A stretch of 64,000 bases of DNA, taken from the NCBI GenBank assembly GCA_015179025.1, contig WHUX01000034.1, forward strand, positions 248,001-312,000, in the 5' to 3' direction. This DNA is from Terfezia claveryi. Taxonomy: Eukaryota; Ascomycota; Pezizomycetes; Pezizales; Pezizaceae. The position numbers were made by a program, and so were the translations under genes. Under the pieces are notes generated by a model that was given only the letters and a program-made list of their open reading frames with translations, did not search any database and had not been told where the DNA came from. Positions 11,843 to 23,090 of the stretch are shown here, in pieces; position 1 is the first letter of the stretch; each line of letters starts with the position of its first letter.

Positions 11843-13200
11843 GGCAGACAGCAGCTTGGTCAGAAAAGGCAACCATTGATCAGTACGTAAGGTTTGCAGC
11901 CTGGACTTGCTGAGAGCAGAAAGGTTGTATGGTGATCCGTGAATTGATGTATATATGCATTCCTAAGACTTGCAACACCAGATGTCGCCCGTGCCAGGAC
12001 AAGCTAGGTGGAAAATGTCAGCAAACGGAAGGAGTAAATGAGTGAATACTTCCGGTGTTTGTTTATGATGATCGGAGGTGGTGTTGGACCCAGACCGGTG
12101 GAACCTTTGTTTGTTGGCAGCCACTCGCTTGAAGAGTAGTACTACATACAGTACATAGGGCGTTCCCAACCTGAGGGAAATGTGGGGGGGTTAACTGATC
12201 TACAGTCATGTTCTCCTCTGCCAACAGACAATTGGGATCGTCGCCAGCGCTGGGACAATGCCAGCGGCACAGCGAGAAGTCCAGTGCAATCGGAAATCGA
12301 ATCATGATTAGCAACAAGATTCATTGAGATTACTCTGCCGTAAGGAGGCCTGGGGCATGATTCCGGCTGTCTATCCTGAGCTGAGAAAGTTGGCTCGGCG
12401 CAACTCCGGAGAGGAAAGATCCCTGCCTCAAGTGGTGTTCAGAGCGTAAGGGGGAGGGGGATGTGCCAGTCGGGCACCAAACCTGTCGGCCATGCATTCG
12501 GGATGACTGGTATTGGTATTGCCGAGGCCCCTGGCCGACCGATGATATGTCCTGACCTTGCGCCTTGTGATGCACCAGTTGAATCCCCCTCGGCAGTTTG
12601 GGTCTTCCTTTGGATTGGTGTGGCAGGTCGGATTGTATTCGCTGTCACTGGCACACCTTGCTTGCCACACCCCCATGGGCAATCGCCTTGGACGTCAAAA
12701 GGTACACGCTGCCACACACCAAAATTAATATGGTTCGTGTGGTGTGGGCCGTATGTGCACTACGCACACGCACCGTGGTTAGCAAGAAGGTAGCAGGGGC
12801 AGCCGACGGACCAGATCAGCGAGCGAGCGAGCCTGAGCCGTCAGCACACACCCACCACGATTTGCTAAGCCGTCTGCTCGCCGGCCTTGTCCGCCCACAA
12901 CGCCCGGCCCAGTTAGGTGATTCAGACACTTTTTGCAATGTTAATAATTATAAAGACAACAGCCCCCCCCCCACCATGAGGCCCCATCATCACAGCCATA
13001 CTCCCCCCACAGCCATTAACACCAACGAGCATCATCCATCACGATCAAGGACTATATCTTTGTCCCTCACCCACCTCCAAGACTCGAAGTATACTACTGC
13101 ACTCAAACAACAAAGCAGTGTTATCTCTCAAGGAGTCATAGTTGCAGATTCAGCACCCCAGTCAAAACAGCCGAACCTGGAAGCAAATTTCCCGTCTCTG

Positions 13201-13263
13201 GTATGCTTCTCGCACTATCAATTGCTCAAACCTAAACTGACTCATATCTTCCCGCTTTTTCAG
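13201..13263 (+). other. probable 5'-leader intron
   Basis: GTATGC donor, a pyrimidine-rich tail ending CTTTTTCAG, and an internal CTGAC branch-like sequence about 25 nt before the acceptor make a convincing 63-nt fungal intron. It ends 32 nt upstream of the ATG at 13296. The exon before it has no ATG in a frame that would join the coding sequence, so it is read as leader. Confidence 0.6.
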
Positions 13264-13295
13264 CATATAACTACTACTCATTGCAACACCATCAA

Positions 13296-14150
13296 ATGGC
13301 TTCACTATTACCATATAATCCTCTCTCGAGAACATCATCGTCCTACTGCGAACAGACACATTCTATCCATCCTTCCAAGCTACGAGAAGCTCAAGAGAAG
13401 AAGATGGCCTACACACAAACATTCCAACTCGCCCAGCGAGCGCGAGGCAAGCTCCAAAGGGAGGCCGCACAGCATGATCATAACCTCCGACTACTTGTCG
13501 GACACGCTAACCTTCTTGACAACCTCATGATCGCCCTCGCTGACGCCGAGCGGGAGCAAGAGCAATGGTTCAACGAGGTGGTCCGAGGTAGCGTTGCAGC
13601 AGAGGATGAAGAGGAGCAGGAGCGGGAGCAGGAGCAGGAGCAGGAGCAGGAGGAGTCTAGGGATTGGCCTGAGCAGTGTTACGAGGGCCACGGATGGCTA
13701 GCTGTCGACTATTCCGATTCCGAGTCTGAGGAAGAGGATTCCGGTTCTGAGGCAGATTCGGACGAAGAGATGGAGGGTGTTCAATACGCAATACCTCGCC
13801 TGCCTCGAATGCCCTTACACCAATCACTTTCGTCTTACGTTCAGGCCACGATAGGAGTGAGTGAAGTTGATGAGTACGACGAGGACTTCGAGGATGAGGA
13901 TGGAATGTATCCATTGTCGCGAGCATCATCACATGGATCGCCCCCTCAGCTAGTTGCCGACTTTACGGATGATGAGGAAGATGAATCCACACCACCATCA
14001 CCTCGACAAGAATCGCTTCCTTTTACACCTGTAAAAGGCAAAGAGCGGATAGCGACTACATCATTTTTCGGAGAGGATCCTCATTCTTCACATCATCAAA
14101 CATTCCTAGATGGAATACATCCTCCTTCTGACCTTATAAGCACATTCTGA
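13296..14150 (+). CDS. conserved acidic fungal protein, function unknown
   Basis: Single-exon protein of 284 residues from the first ATG; an open frame continues upstream only through a TTG codon. The recognisable part is residues about 38-92: MAYTQTFQLAQRARGKL, then DHNLRLLVGHANLLDNLMI and ADAEREQEQWFN. I recall this helical block in many Pezizomycotina proteins of unknown function. The rest is very acidic and low complexity: an EQEQEQ run near residue 115, DSESEEED and DEYDEDFEDEDG stretches, and Ser/Pro patches. No catalytic motif, signal peptide or membrane span is visible. The long upstream region and leader intron suggest regulated expression. Confidence 0.8.
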   Translation: MASLLPYNPLSRTSSSYCEQTHSIHPSKLREAQEKKMAYTQTFQLAQRARGKLQREAAQHDHNLRLLVGHANLLDNLMIALADAEREQEQWFNEVVRGSVAAEDEEEQEREQEQEQEQEESRDWPEQCYEGHGWLAVDYSDSESEEEDSGSEADSDEEMEGVQYAIPRLPRMPLHQSLSSYVQATIGVSEVDEYDEDFEDEDGMYPLSRASSHGSPPQLVADFTDDEEDESTPPSPRQESLPFTPVKGKERIATTSFFGEDPHSSHHQTFLDGIHPPSDLISTF

Positions 14151-16308
14151 GTTTTTGGGTTCTTCCTCTCCTTGTTTTGAATTTTTGTTGTATTACTATT
14201 TAGCGATGTTTGTTTAATTCTGGGCCTGGGAATTGTGAACGGCGTTTTTTCTTTACTTTCTGGTATGCGATTGGGAATTGAGCATCTCATACGGATCTCT
14301 AGCTTATGTTTATTCATTTATTCCTACCCTCAGTTGCATTTGGAGATATAGGTACTTGGTTTAATGTCTTCTTGTATATTTGGTTTTGGGTTTGGGGCAT
14401 TGGGATGGTAGACTTGTGGGAGGAATGGGGTTTTTGGTGGCGGTATCGTACCGCTGGGGGGGAATCAAGGGTTTTCTGTTGGTAGAAGACATTATGGGTG
14501 CGATCGTAGAGGGGTACTATCATACAAAGGAATAAACAAACAAGAAGCAAGACATTGCAAAGAACACTTGACCCTGCCCTGACCATTAAAATTTTGGCGC
14601 TTTCGCTTGAAACTTATTCCTGTGGTTATGCTCAATCGCTTTGAAGTAAAATGAAACTCGCCGTCATGGCTTGTTACACATACGTTATCAGTTCGGCGAG
14701 ATCTAGATATTGGGGTAGATCTAGGGATAACCTTTGTTGCAGTGTCAATATCCCTTGTTCTCCTGTCGCTCCGTCGCTCCTTGTAGTCGTGTGCCTTTTT
14801 TTTTTCTTTCCTTGCAACACCTAGTTGGTGCCCCGCGCCGCCCCCTTCCCCCAACCCCAACCACAACCACAACAGGCCATCCCACGTTGTGACCAAATAA
14901 TACATCTTCTTTCAGTAACCTCCCTGTGCTCCTCCATGATCAGGGCGGGCACCAGTGTCATAGAGCGTGAGTCCATATCCCGCACCCCCACATTACCTGA
15001 GTGAGGTTACGCGCAAGTGTAGTCTACGCAAGTTGGGTCAGTTGTGACTCCTACTCGGATTTCAGTGCCACCAGTTAATTGGGGCTTGCTTGGCTTGTGA
15101 TGAGGGGATCTGCGCGGTCTGAATGATGATGTGGGTGGATGGATTCATGGATGAGCATGAAATGGTTCATAATCGCATAATAATAACTGCAGTAGTTACC
15201 GTACTTTGCCTGAGCCAAAGGGAGAGAAAAAAAAAAAATAAAAAAAAACGTAACAGTTATGATTATGAGTAATTGGTGTCGAGTACGGTACTACGTTTTG
15301 AACGATTTGAGTTTTTGGGGAGGGATCACAGACCCAGACCGGTATTTGTGAGATTTACCAATTAGAAGGCAACAAAAAGTTGTACGAAGCTTCTATTTCC
15401 GGTGCCGTGGGGTTTACGGCGATAAGTTTAAAGAACTGACATTGGTTCGGGAATCCCGTGTGTTGTGTGTGAGGCAGTGTCGAGTAAGTACAAAACTCGC
15501 TGTGCGGCTCTATGTGAATGCCTGCATTTTTGTTCAACATGTCACAATGCCACTTTAATTTGTTAGGTTACCCAGTCAGCGTACACATCCACTAGGTAGT
15601 TTACTTGGTATGAACCCAATCGAAAGCAGAATCAGGGTCTATTGAAGTACAGCAATATTAGATATCTACTGAGCTGTCACCACACACGGAGCGAATCCAC
15701 GCCGTGGCATTGTAGCATAGCCCCCCTCTCCGTGATATTTTTTCCAGTCGAGGTTATGGTACGATGTGAGGGTTAGTATTGAGATTGAGTTGAGCATAGG
15801 GTCTCTGAAGTCTCCGACCAGGAGCTTAATTTGCCAGTTATTCAAGGGAAGGTAATTAAAAAGAATTTCAATGTTATTGTTTCAATATTTGTTAAGATGA
15901 AGCGCACCATGTTATGCATATGAACTAACATTACCTCTCTCTGTTATCCCAATCCTAGTATGTACGTACATACCACGGCTCGGGAACTGCGTACTAGATT
16001 GCGTAAACATATAGTAATAGAGGAGCGGGAATTCGAACTCATGGTTGGACGCCGTGGAGTCAGTCTCCTTTATTATTCAAAATCGGTGTTTAGTTGGGAT
16101 GGCGGCAACTGTGATATTGATTCAGCGTAGAATGAGGCCAGCAAACATTCCTTAAAGGTAAATTAAAATGAAGGCGAAACAAAACTGCAATAACAGATAA
16201 GAGCATGGGGTGTGGTACTGTATTATCACAGTTTGTTTGATGTCATATGCATGGAGATCCCAGAGTCTCGTGGCATCTTTTCGCCTATTTGCAAGCAGCC
16301 TTGTCAAC

Positions 16309-16341
<33 letters not shown>

Positions 16342-19300
16342 CACGATATCATGTTGTATTCGTCAGCAAAAATAGTTCTACAGTTATATGTAAAATGTAG
16401 TCTCGAACCTAGTCTCGAACCCGACCGCTCCTAGGGAATGTAAAGTACCTAGACTACAGCATATGTCGAAAAAATATCATGGCGGCAAATATAACTGTGT
16501 GTTTTGGTTTGAAGGACAATTTACGAAGCTGACCCACTGATCTTTAGATACCTGCCTGCCTTCACCAGAGCGTTGCTTGATCGATTCTATCTGCATATGA
16601 TCACCATTGGGTACTTTCATTGATTTGGAAACCATAAAGGAACAACTGCACTAATAGTGATCGCCCTGCGCTTCGACTCTACGACCAGTTGCAACTGCTG
16701 AACGGAGATTACTGCAACGTTTAAAGTTTATCAACAAGTTGAGAGGTCGTTATATATATATATGATATGATCAAAGGTGCAGATAGGGATATGCATTAAG
16801 GCCGCGAATACTAGAGGTGTGGGCTCCTAGACAGTGTGTTATCAAACACAGCGAGCATTGTATTTGTATCTCAAACAGTTGTATACAAACTGAAATATGT
16901 CGATCAGCCAGCTGGTGTTCACAAGATGTGATCTACTTCTACACTAGCGTTGCCCCCCAGCTCAGCTTTCAAGCGAGCGCGCTAGTAATTAGAGTTAGAC
17001 TTCTCATAAGACTAGCTGTTTCAGGACCATTCAAGTCAAATTAACGCCTTTAAGCCTCCGTTCAGTTATCGATAAGGCACGAACAGCTGGAGCAGAGCCG
17101 TCTTTACTATTGCCTTGCTTGAGCGGCAGCCTGGTAGCTCGATAACAAAGATCTGGATCCCAGTAGCTATGTATTTTGATAAGGCGAATCACACGTTTTT
17201 TTTGCCGAGGAAATTTACTGGCATCGATGCCATAACCACGATTGAAGGAAGACAACTGCGATGTGCTACCCTAAGTCAAAGGTCATACCACCGATGACAT
17301 CCACAACGAATGAGGCACGATACTCACTCGACACATCAGCAGTTCTAGCAAAAGCAAACAAAGCCGGGTGGAGTGCGAGAAGTTGATTGGATTATTTTAT
17401 GCACACGGTAAAGCCTCGTTGGCCTGTATTACTATTGGCACGTCAAGCAGCTCATATAGAAGAATGCAATTAAATATTTTGAGGCTTGCTTGACCGCATG
17501 CTCAACACTCTGGTAGGGTCTGTTTCGAGGAACTAGGCTGATATTTCGGGTCACCGAGGCATATGGTCTGCCAACCAGAATAGCTAACTTAGTTACGGAG
17601 TAATGATCATCATGATCCCCAAGCAAAACCACAATTGATCCAAGTAAAAGCCAACATACCTTATAGCTTCCTTCAGAATTGGTGCTGATCTATTGGTACC
17701 CTTAATGGGGCTACATTCTTGAGTTAGCGACCGGCTCAGTGTTCGTGGGATGATCCTTATGCAGGCGCTACGGGAGTGGGTGTACTTCGAAATACGGGGT
17801 TGCGTTTGCTGTCCTATCTTGTAAAGAGTTGCTCGGAAATATACGAGAGGAAGCGGGTGGCGATTTCTCCAATATTTTCCTTGAATGAGAGACATTCGAT
17901 ATTCGCTCAAATTTGTTGGTGTTATCGGTATTCCTATGGGATTTCCCTGCACAGCTCCTCGAAATACCTCTCTCCGTAATCTTATTAAGGATTGCCAGTG
18001 GTATCAGTCTGGTACATATAAACATAGTAGTGCCGCATGCCTCCCTTATCCCATGAGGGACGGTCACCTAATCAAAAAGCTATATCAATGATTACATAGT
18101 ACTGGTCCGCGTTGCGGCGAGGAAACGCACTCAGGGATTTCCCAGTTTGTGCGGGGGTAGGTTGAGCGGGAGTTGTTTTGAAACAGCCGGCATTGCAATT
18201 TGGGGTGCATGACATAGCATGGCGTCGTATTACCCGGCATCGCATAGCATAAGTCCGTGAGGTGAGTTTGGAGCCGAGCCATTCATGTTTCGAGTGCCAT
18301 CCTTGATAACTGTAGATCTCCCTGGCTAACTGGTGTATACCTATAATATTCATACATGTGCGCATCATCCTCCACTCAGAGGGGTACAGTGATGAGGGCT
18401 TTCATGCTCGACTTTGCAGACTGTCCTCCTAGTGTATTTTTGTTCCTCCGGCCCTACCACATGCACGCTCTCATCCATGTTTAAGGGGTGGATTGATGTC
18501 ACGGCGGAGGAGGGGAAATGGAGAACAGCAACACTTACCACACATCCCCCGATTCATTGGGTGTCTGAACCCCTCTTCCAAGGTCTTGTGATTTCAGATA
18601 GTTGTGTACATGTTTTCTTTTTTTTTTTGGTCATTTCTTCTTCCACCAAGTGAAGCAAGCGAACGAGTGAGGGCCAGACAGTGTGATAGCCATGCCTGAT
18701 ATCCTATTGACATTTCATAATGATGATGTCGATATCTTCCAATACCTGCAACCTGCTGATGGCTAGAGTGTTGATTCAGTGGTGTATAAAGCCCCGAAAC
18801 TGTTTTGTCAAATAGTCAGTGGGCTTCTGGCGTCATTATATTGATACCCTAGTTGTCGATCCTTTATCCCCTTGTCGTTACTTGTACATGCACGTACATA
18901 CAGTATCTACATATATCAATATTGACCATCAATTTGAATTCGTTTATCCAAATACAGGTCCTTGTATTCGACCGCAATATACCTACCCAAAAAGGTAGCA
19001 AGTGAATCTGCACTCAACAATATTCTCTCATGTTCAAATTGTTGGTAGCAAATTTCGGGAAGGGACCAACTAAGGCGACAAGCGAGAAGCTAATTCTCGC
19101 GAGTTGTCCGGAGCTCTACCCCGTGGATTCCAGGTATTATTCGAATCAGGTTTGTGAATACTACCACCTCGGTGCGGTTGAGTACCTGCATTCTTGCATC
19201 CCTGCTTTACTTCAAACCTCTTCGACGTGTACAACTTTTGCAAGCAAAGAGATGGGCAATGCTTGAACATTGGTGCACGGGGTACAGTACCGGTATCTTG

Positions 19301-19903
19301 GTGGACAACACATGCATTGGCTGCATTGCCAATGGCTCAACATTTCAATCATTCTAGCCACAACTTATTTACTTATTGACTGGAGGCTGATGAAATGCGT
19401 GACCTTCTCGGCGTTACTCTACTCCTCATCTCTGGTCGTGCTTTGTGCTTGGTAGCGAGAAATCTGGCGAAGAGTAGCCCCTGTCACTGCTGCCAGTATG
19501 AGCTTTTGGTGCGAAGACATGGCCGTTCTTCACCAGATTCCTTTAGTATACGGAGTATCTGTACGGTATGTGGGTCTGGCAATGCTGCTTTTGAAGTCGA
19601 GCTGTGATCTCGAGGAGTTTCCCGCCAAGCGATGTCGCTAGTCAGCAACGGCATGGCATCGCTCTCGGGTCTCCAGTCTCGAGATGCTCTGTATGCTCGC
19701 ACCACATACTTTGTTCAACATCCGTATTTATGTATTATCCCCCTACAAATCGAACCAATCCTACAGTTGCGATCTCCCCCGCCCAACACGAAGCTGATCG
19801 CCGTCCACCGGAACAGTCAGAAAAATATAATATCCGGAAATACGTCGTATAGCATACATAAGTGGAGCAGATCATCCAACCGCCATTGCACAACAAACCC
19901 TGA
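14151..19903. other. 5.7-kb gene-poor region
   Basis: No supportable gene. Open frames such as those on the minus strand at 14492-14905 and 17593-18067 are under 140 codons, lack family features and overlap one another. It contains A/T runs, a weak copy of the dispersed motif (TGCCAACCAGA at 17569) and, from about 19.6 kb, the promoter and leader of the stress-protein gene. Confidence 0.55.
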
Positions 19904-21410
19904 ATGTCTTCATCATCTGTCTCGTCGTCTCCGAAACTCGCCGCCTTGTCTGTATCACAGCCTGAGACTAACGGCCACCAGCAAAATGGTCACAAGACTT
20001 CCCTTGAGCTTCACCACCCACAGCCGAGAGGCCACTTGCCTCGGAAGGTGTCCATTGCGTTTGCCGAACCAACAGAGGTCCGCCAAAAGGAACGACACCC
20101 ACTGTCTGGTACAACCCCCACGACCCCCACAACTTCCTTCATTAGCAATCCGTTCAACAATATTCCGACCTCGGCCCGGGTAGGGAGCAACCGGGACAGA
20201 CCGAGATCACTCTCATCACCACCTCCACCACCGTAAGTCTCCCTGACTCCCACTGCTAGTCTTACTCTCCACTTTCATCCCCCTGTCACAACAGCAAATT
20301 GGAAACGTTTGAAGGTTGTGACATCATGGCTAACATACGTTCTCATTCGGCGGATAGTACTTTTTTGAAGCGAGTTGGCTTTGATACTTTCGATAACAAG
20401 GATGCCTCGGACTTTTCCCTAACGCTGAAGGCAAAGCACAAGGACTACAACTACACTCGCCGCTCACGCACGTTTTTGTGTGGCACAGACCAGAATGAGT
20501 ACTCTGAGTTTGCTCTCGAGTGGCTGATCGATGAGCTTGTTGATGATGGTGATGAGATAGTCTGCCTGCGGGTAGTGGACAAGGATTCGAAGATGAGCAG
20601 TGACTCGTCAATGCAGGAGCGTGTCTACCGACAAGAGGCCAGGAAACTGCTTAATGAGATCATTGAGAAGAATGACGAAGACAAAGCTATAAGCATAGTT
20701 TTGGAGTTTTCTGTAGGGAAGGTGCATGATACAATTCAGAGAATGGTACGTCCTACCCCACCGGTTATAGTTCAGACATTAACTACTGTTATCTCCTCTT
20801 GCTACAGGTTCATATTTATGAGCCTGTTATTCTTATTGTCGGCACCCGAGGTCGTTCCCTCGGTGGTATCCAGGGCCTCCTTCCCGGCTCCGTATCCAAA
20901 TATTGTCTCCAACACTCCCCCGTTCCCGTGATTGTGGTACGACCATCCAACAAGCGAGAGAAAAAGAAGAAGAAGCGCCAAGCCGACCCAGCTCGTCGTG
21001 CTTACATGGATATATTGGAAAGGTCAAATGACCCTAGTCTTACCAACATCGCACAGCATGGAAATCACAGTATAACACGGATTTCAGTCAGTACAGTCGC
21101 CAGTAATGCAAGTGGAAGCTCAATTGCGGAGGGGAGTACGGGAGGAAGTGGAGGAAGTGGAGGAAGTGGAGGAAGTGGAGGAAGTGGAGGAAGGGATAGT
21201 CTGGAGAGGGTAACCGAGGGGGTGGCGAGTACAGAATTCTTGAGGGAGAGTGTGATGTCAAGCTCGAGGGGGGTGGCGGTGGGGTTGGGTCTAGGCAGTG
21301 TGGACGTATCGCCGGAGTCGTCTTCGCCGCCGGTGTTGGCTACGCCCGCGGACCAATCATCACCAGAATCACCCTTGGAGACCAAAACAGTAGAATCTAC
21401 AGAGCGATAA
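19904..21410 (+). CDS. universal stress protein (UspA-domain)
   Basis: Three exons: 19904-20232, 20295-20745 and 20808-21410, giving 460 residues. The Usp fold occupies residues about 167-305: it opens RRSRTFLCGTDQNEYSEFAL, continues EWLIDELVDDGDEIVCLRVVD and closes with VHIYEPVILIVGTRGRS..GGIQGLLPGSVS..SPVPVIVVRP, carrying the Gly-rich nucleotide-binding loop of the family. Fungal members have long disordered flanks as here: a Ser/Pro-rich head of ~165 residues and a tail with a Lys-rich REKKKKKRQ patch. A coding minisatellite near residue 375 gives repeated Gly-Gly-Ser. The fungal relatives I recall are thought to act in stress response, without a settled biochemical role. The second splice is needed to join the Usp core. 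Confidence 0.92.
21141..21185 (+). repeat. 9-bp coding minisatellite (GGAGGAAGT x5)
   Basis: Five perfect tandem copies plus a partial sixth, in frame within the stress-protein tail, encoding Gly-Gly-Ser repeats. The purity implies recent expansion and likely length variation between strains. Confidence 0.9.
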
Positions 21411-23090
21411 TATTTACTGATTTTATGGTACTGCTAGGTGGATGGCTTCAGACTAGCCGAATAGTATTATATATAACCGCGTTCAAATTGAAGGCTTGGG
21501 AAACATGGGGATTAGGAGGCAAAGGCCGGGCATTCGTGGAAGATGAGAAAGGGAAGGTGTGGGAAGATGAAGGTATTGCGTTGTTATGTCCCGGAGTTTA
21601 CATATCGTTTTATTACTCTTGTTTATCTCACTTCACTGGGACGTTTCCCTCGTTTGTGAGTTGCTGCACCCCTTCTCTGCTTACTCGTTTGCTTCTTGGT
21701 TTCTTGTTGATTGGATCGTTAACTCATACGTATATGGATTTGGCTTTCTGCTATGAGTCTACGTGATATAACTATAAATATGTAGAGTGATTACCAGTAC
21801 GGGCCGATGTTGGGTACTGTTACTCTACCAAACAAGCCATTTTTTGTGTGCCGGAGTACTTCGAGCCAACTTTGGTTCCTTAATTCCCGGCTACCGGTAT
21901 CTTTCGAGAATGGCTGTCGCAATATTGAATAGTGAGCCCTCAGTGTTTTGCGATTTTCACGCTTTTGCTTGCACATTTCACGGCTTTCATTGAACTCCAT
22001 ACCCCACCCCAACACACTGTCTATGACTGTTTATGCTCTTCTTCATGAATTACAAGCTTAGTTAGCTGTTAGCAGGATCAGGAATAATGGGTGCTCTCTA
22101 AGACTACTTTTACGTTTGCTTGAGAGCCGGTTCATAGGATTCAGCAAGTGGCAGCGACAACAAAAACGGAAAATGTGCGCCAGTTTCGGAGTATAGTACC
22201 CAAAGTGTTGAGGTGAGTTGTTACATAGTTCTATCGCCATAGCCGTAGCCATAGCCGTTACCTAGTTCATGGGCCATACCGATCTGCCCTGTATAGACGC
22301 ACTTGGCTTTCACAGGGGGATGGGGGGGTTAGTGGAAAATTGGATTTTTTTTTTTTTTTTGGGGGGGGGTTGGATAGCTGGGAACTACATAGGCGCTTGG
22401 GGGGGGTCCTTGAGGAGTCTGGGTAGAATTGATTGTCTGTTTTGTGCGGAATGACTGTGAGGGTACCTACTTGATTATGTATTACTTGGTTTGAATAAAA
22501 ACTAATCTTGACAAGACGGCGTGTCTTGATTGGTTACTTTTGTAATCAGGGGGGCAATAGAGTAGCCCATGCTTTGAGGGTTACCCTCAGCAGCCCCCGA
22601 ACTTGAGCTCAAAAGTTAGTATTATTCTCAAACGAGAAAAAGATCTCACCAACAACCATCATATATCCCTCCTTATCTCAAGGAGAGCAGTTTATTTAGC
22701 GTCAATCTTCTCAAAAGCAAAGGCTCAATCAAGGTCTAAGTTGAGATAAAACTCCGATATATCACAACAAAGAATCTCCGTATCCAATTCCAACCTCGAC
22801 ATAAAACCCGACACCAGAAAACAAAAAAGAAGTACAATTGAATGTTCATGATCTGCGAAATATATAAAGACATTAAACAAACAGGTAAAGTGAGCACATG
22901 CAAACCAAAAAAGATTAGGAAAAGACATTAGAGATACCATAAGCGCAGATCACACCCACGTATAAAATCTGGTATGTGCTTACGAGAAGGAAAGAAAGGT
23001 ACGTGTACAGTTCAGACGGAGTAGGATTAGCACATGAGTGTCAAGGATTTTTAGACAGTTTTCCATATGCTGTGCTGTAGCAAGCAGAGA
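21411..23090. other. intergenic between convergent genes
   Basis: No gene seen. It should hold the 3' UTRs of the stress-protein gene (+) and noxR (-). There are T14/G9 and G-rich runs around 22346-22405. Confidence 0.55.

Larger units (their letters stand above)
5775..13295. other. 7.5-kb gene-poor region
   Basis: No frame in this stretch shows a recognisable domain; open frames are short, overlapping on both strands and look random. It holds a T26 run (10508-10533), copies of the dispersed TAGTCTGGTTGG motif (7631-7643 minus, 11027-11043 plus), hairpins at 9008-9030 and 11820-11842, and clusters of ACCGGTACCGG-like palindromes around 9950-10080. From about 12.5 kb the sequence becomes the long promoter and leader of the gene at 13296. 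Confidence 0.55.

Noticed and set aside
12598..13530. 310-codon frame overlapping the acidic-protein gene
   Set aside because: Runs in another frame through the leader intron and the real coding region; His/Thr/Pro-rich composition is typical of out-of-frame CA-rich leader.
14492..14905. 137-codon minus-strand frame with Lys/Arg patch
   Set aside because: Basic patch arises from a T/C-rich run on the other strand; downstream of the 13296 gene and without domain.
16020..16065. Minus-strand GAGTTCGAATTCCCGCTCC resembling a tRNA 3' half
   Set aside because: An extra T breaks the T-stem and no consistent anticodon arm or 5' half exists; at most a decayed remnant.
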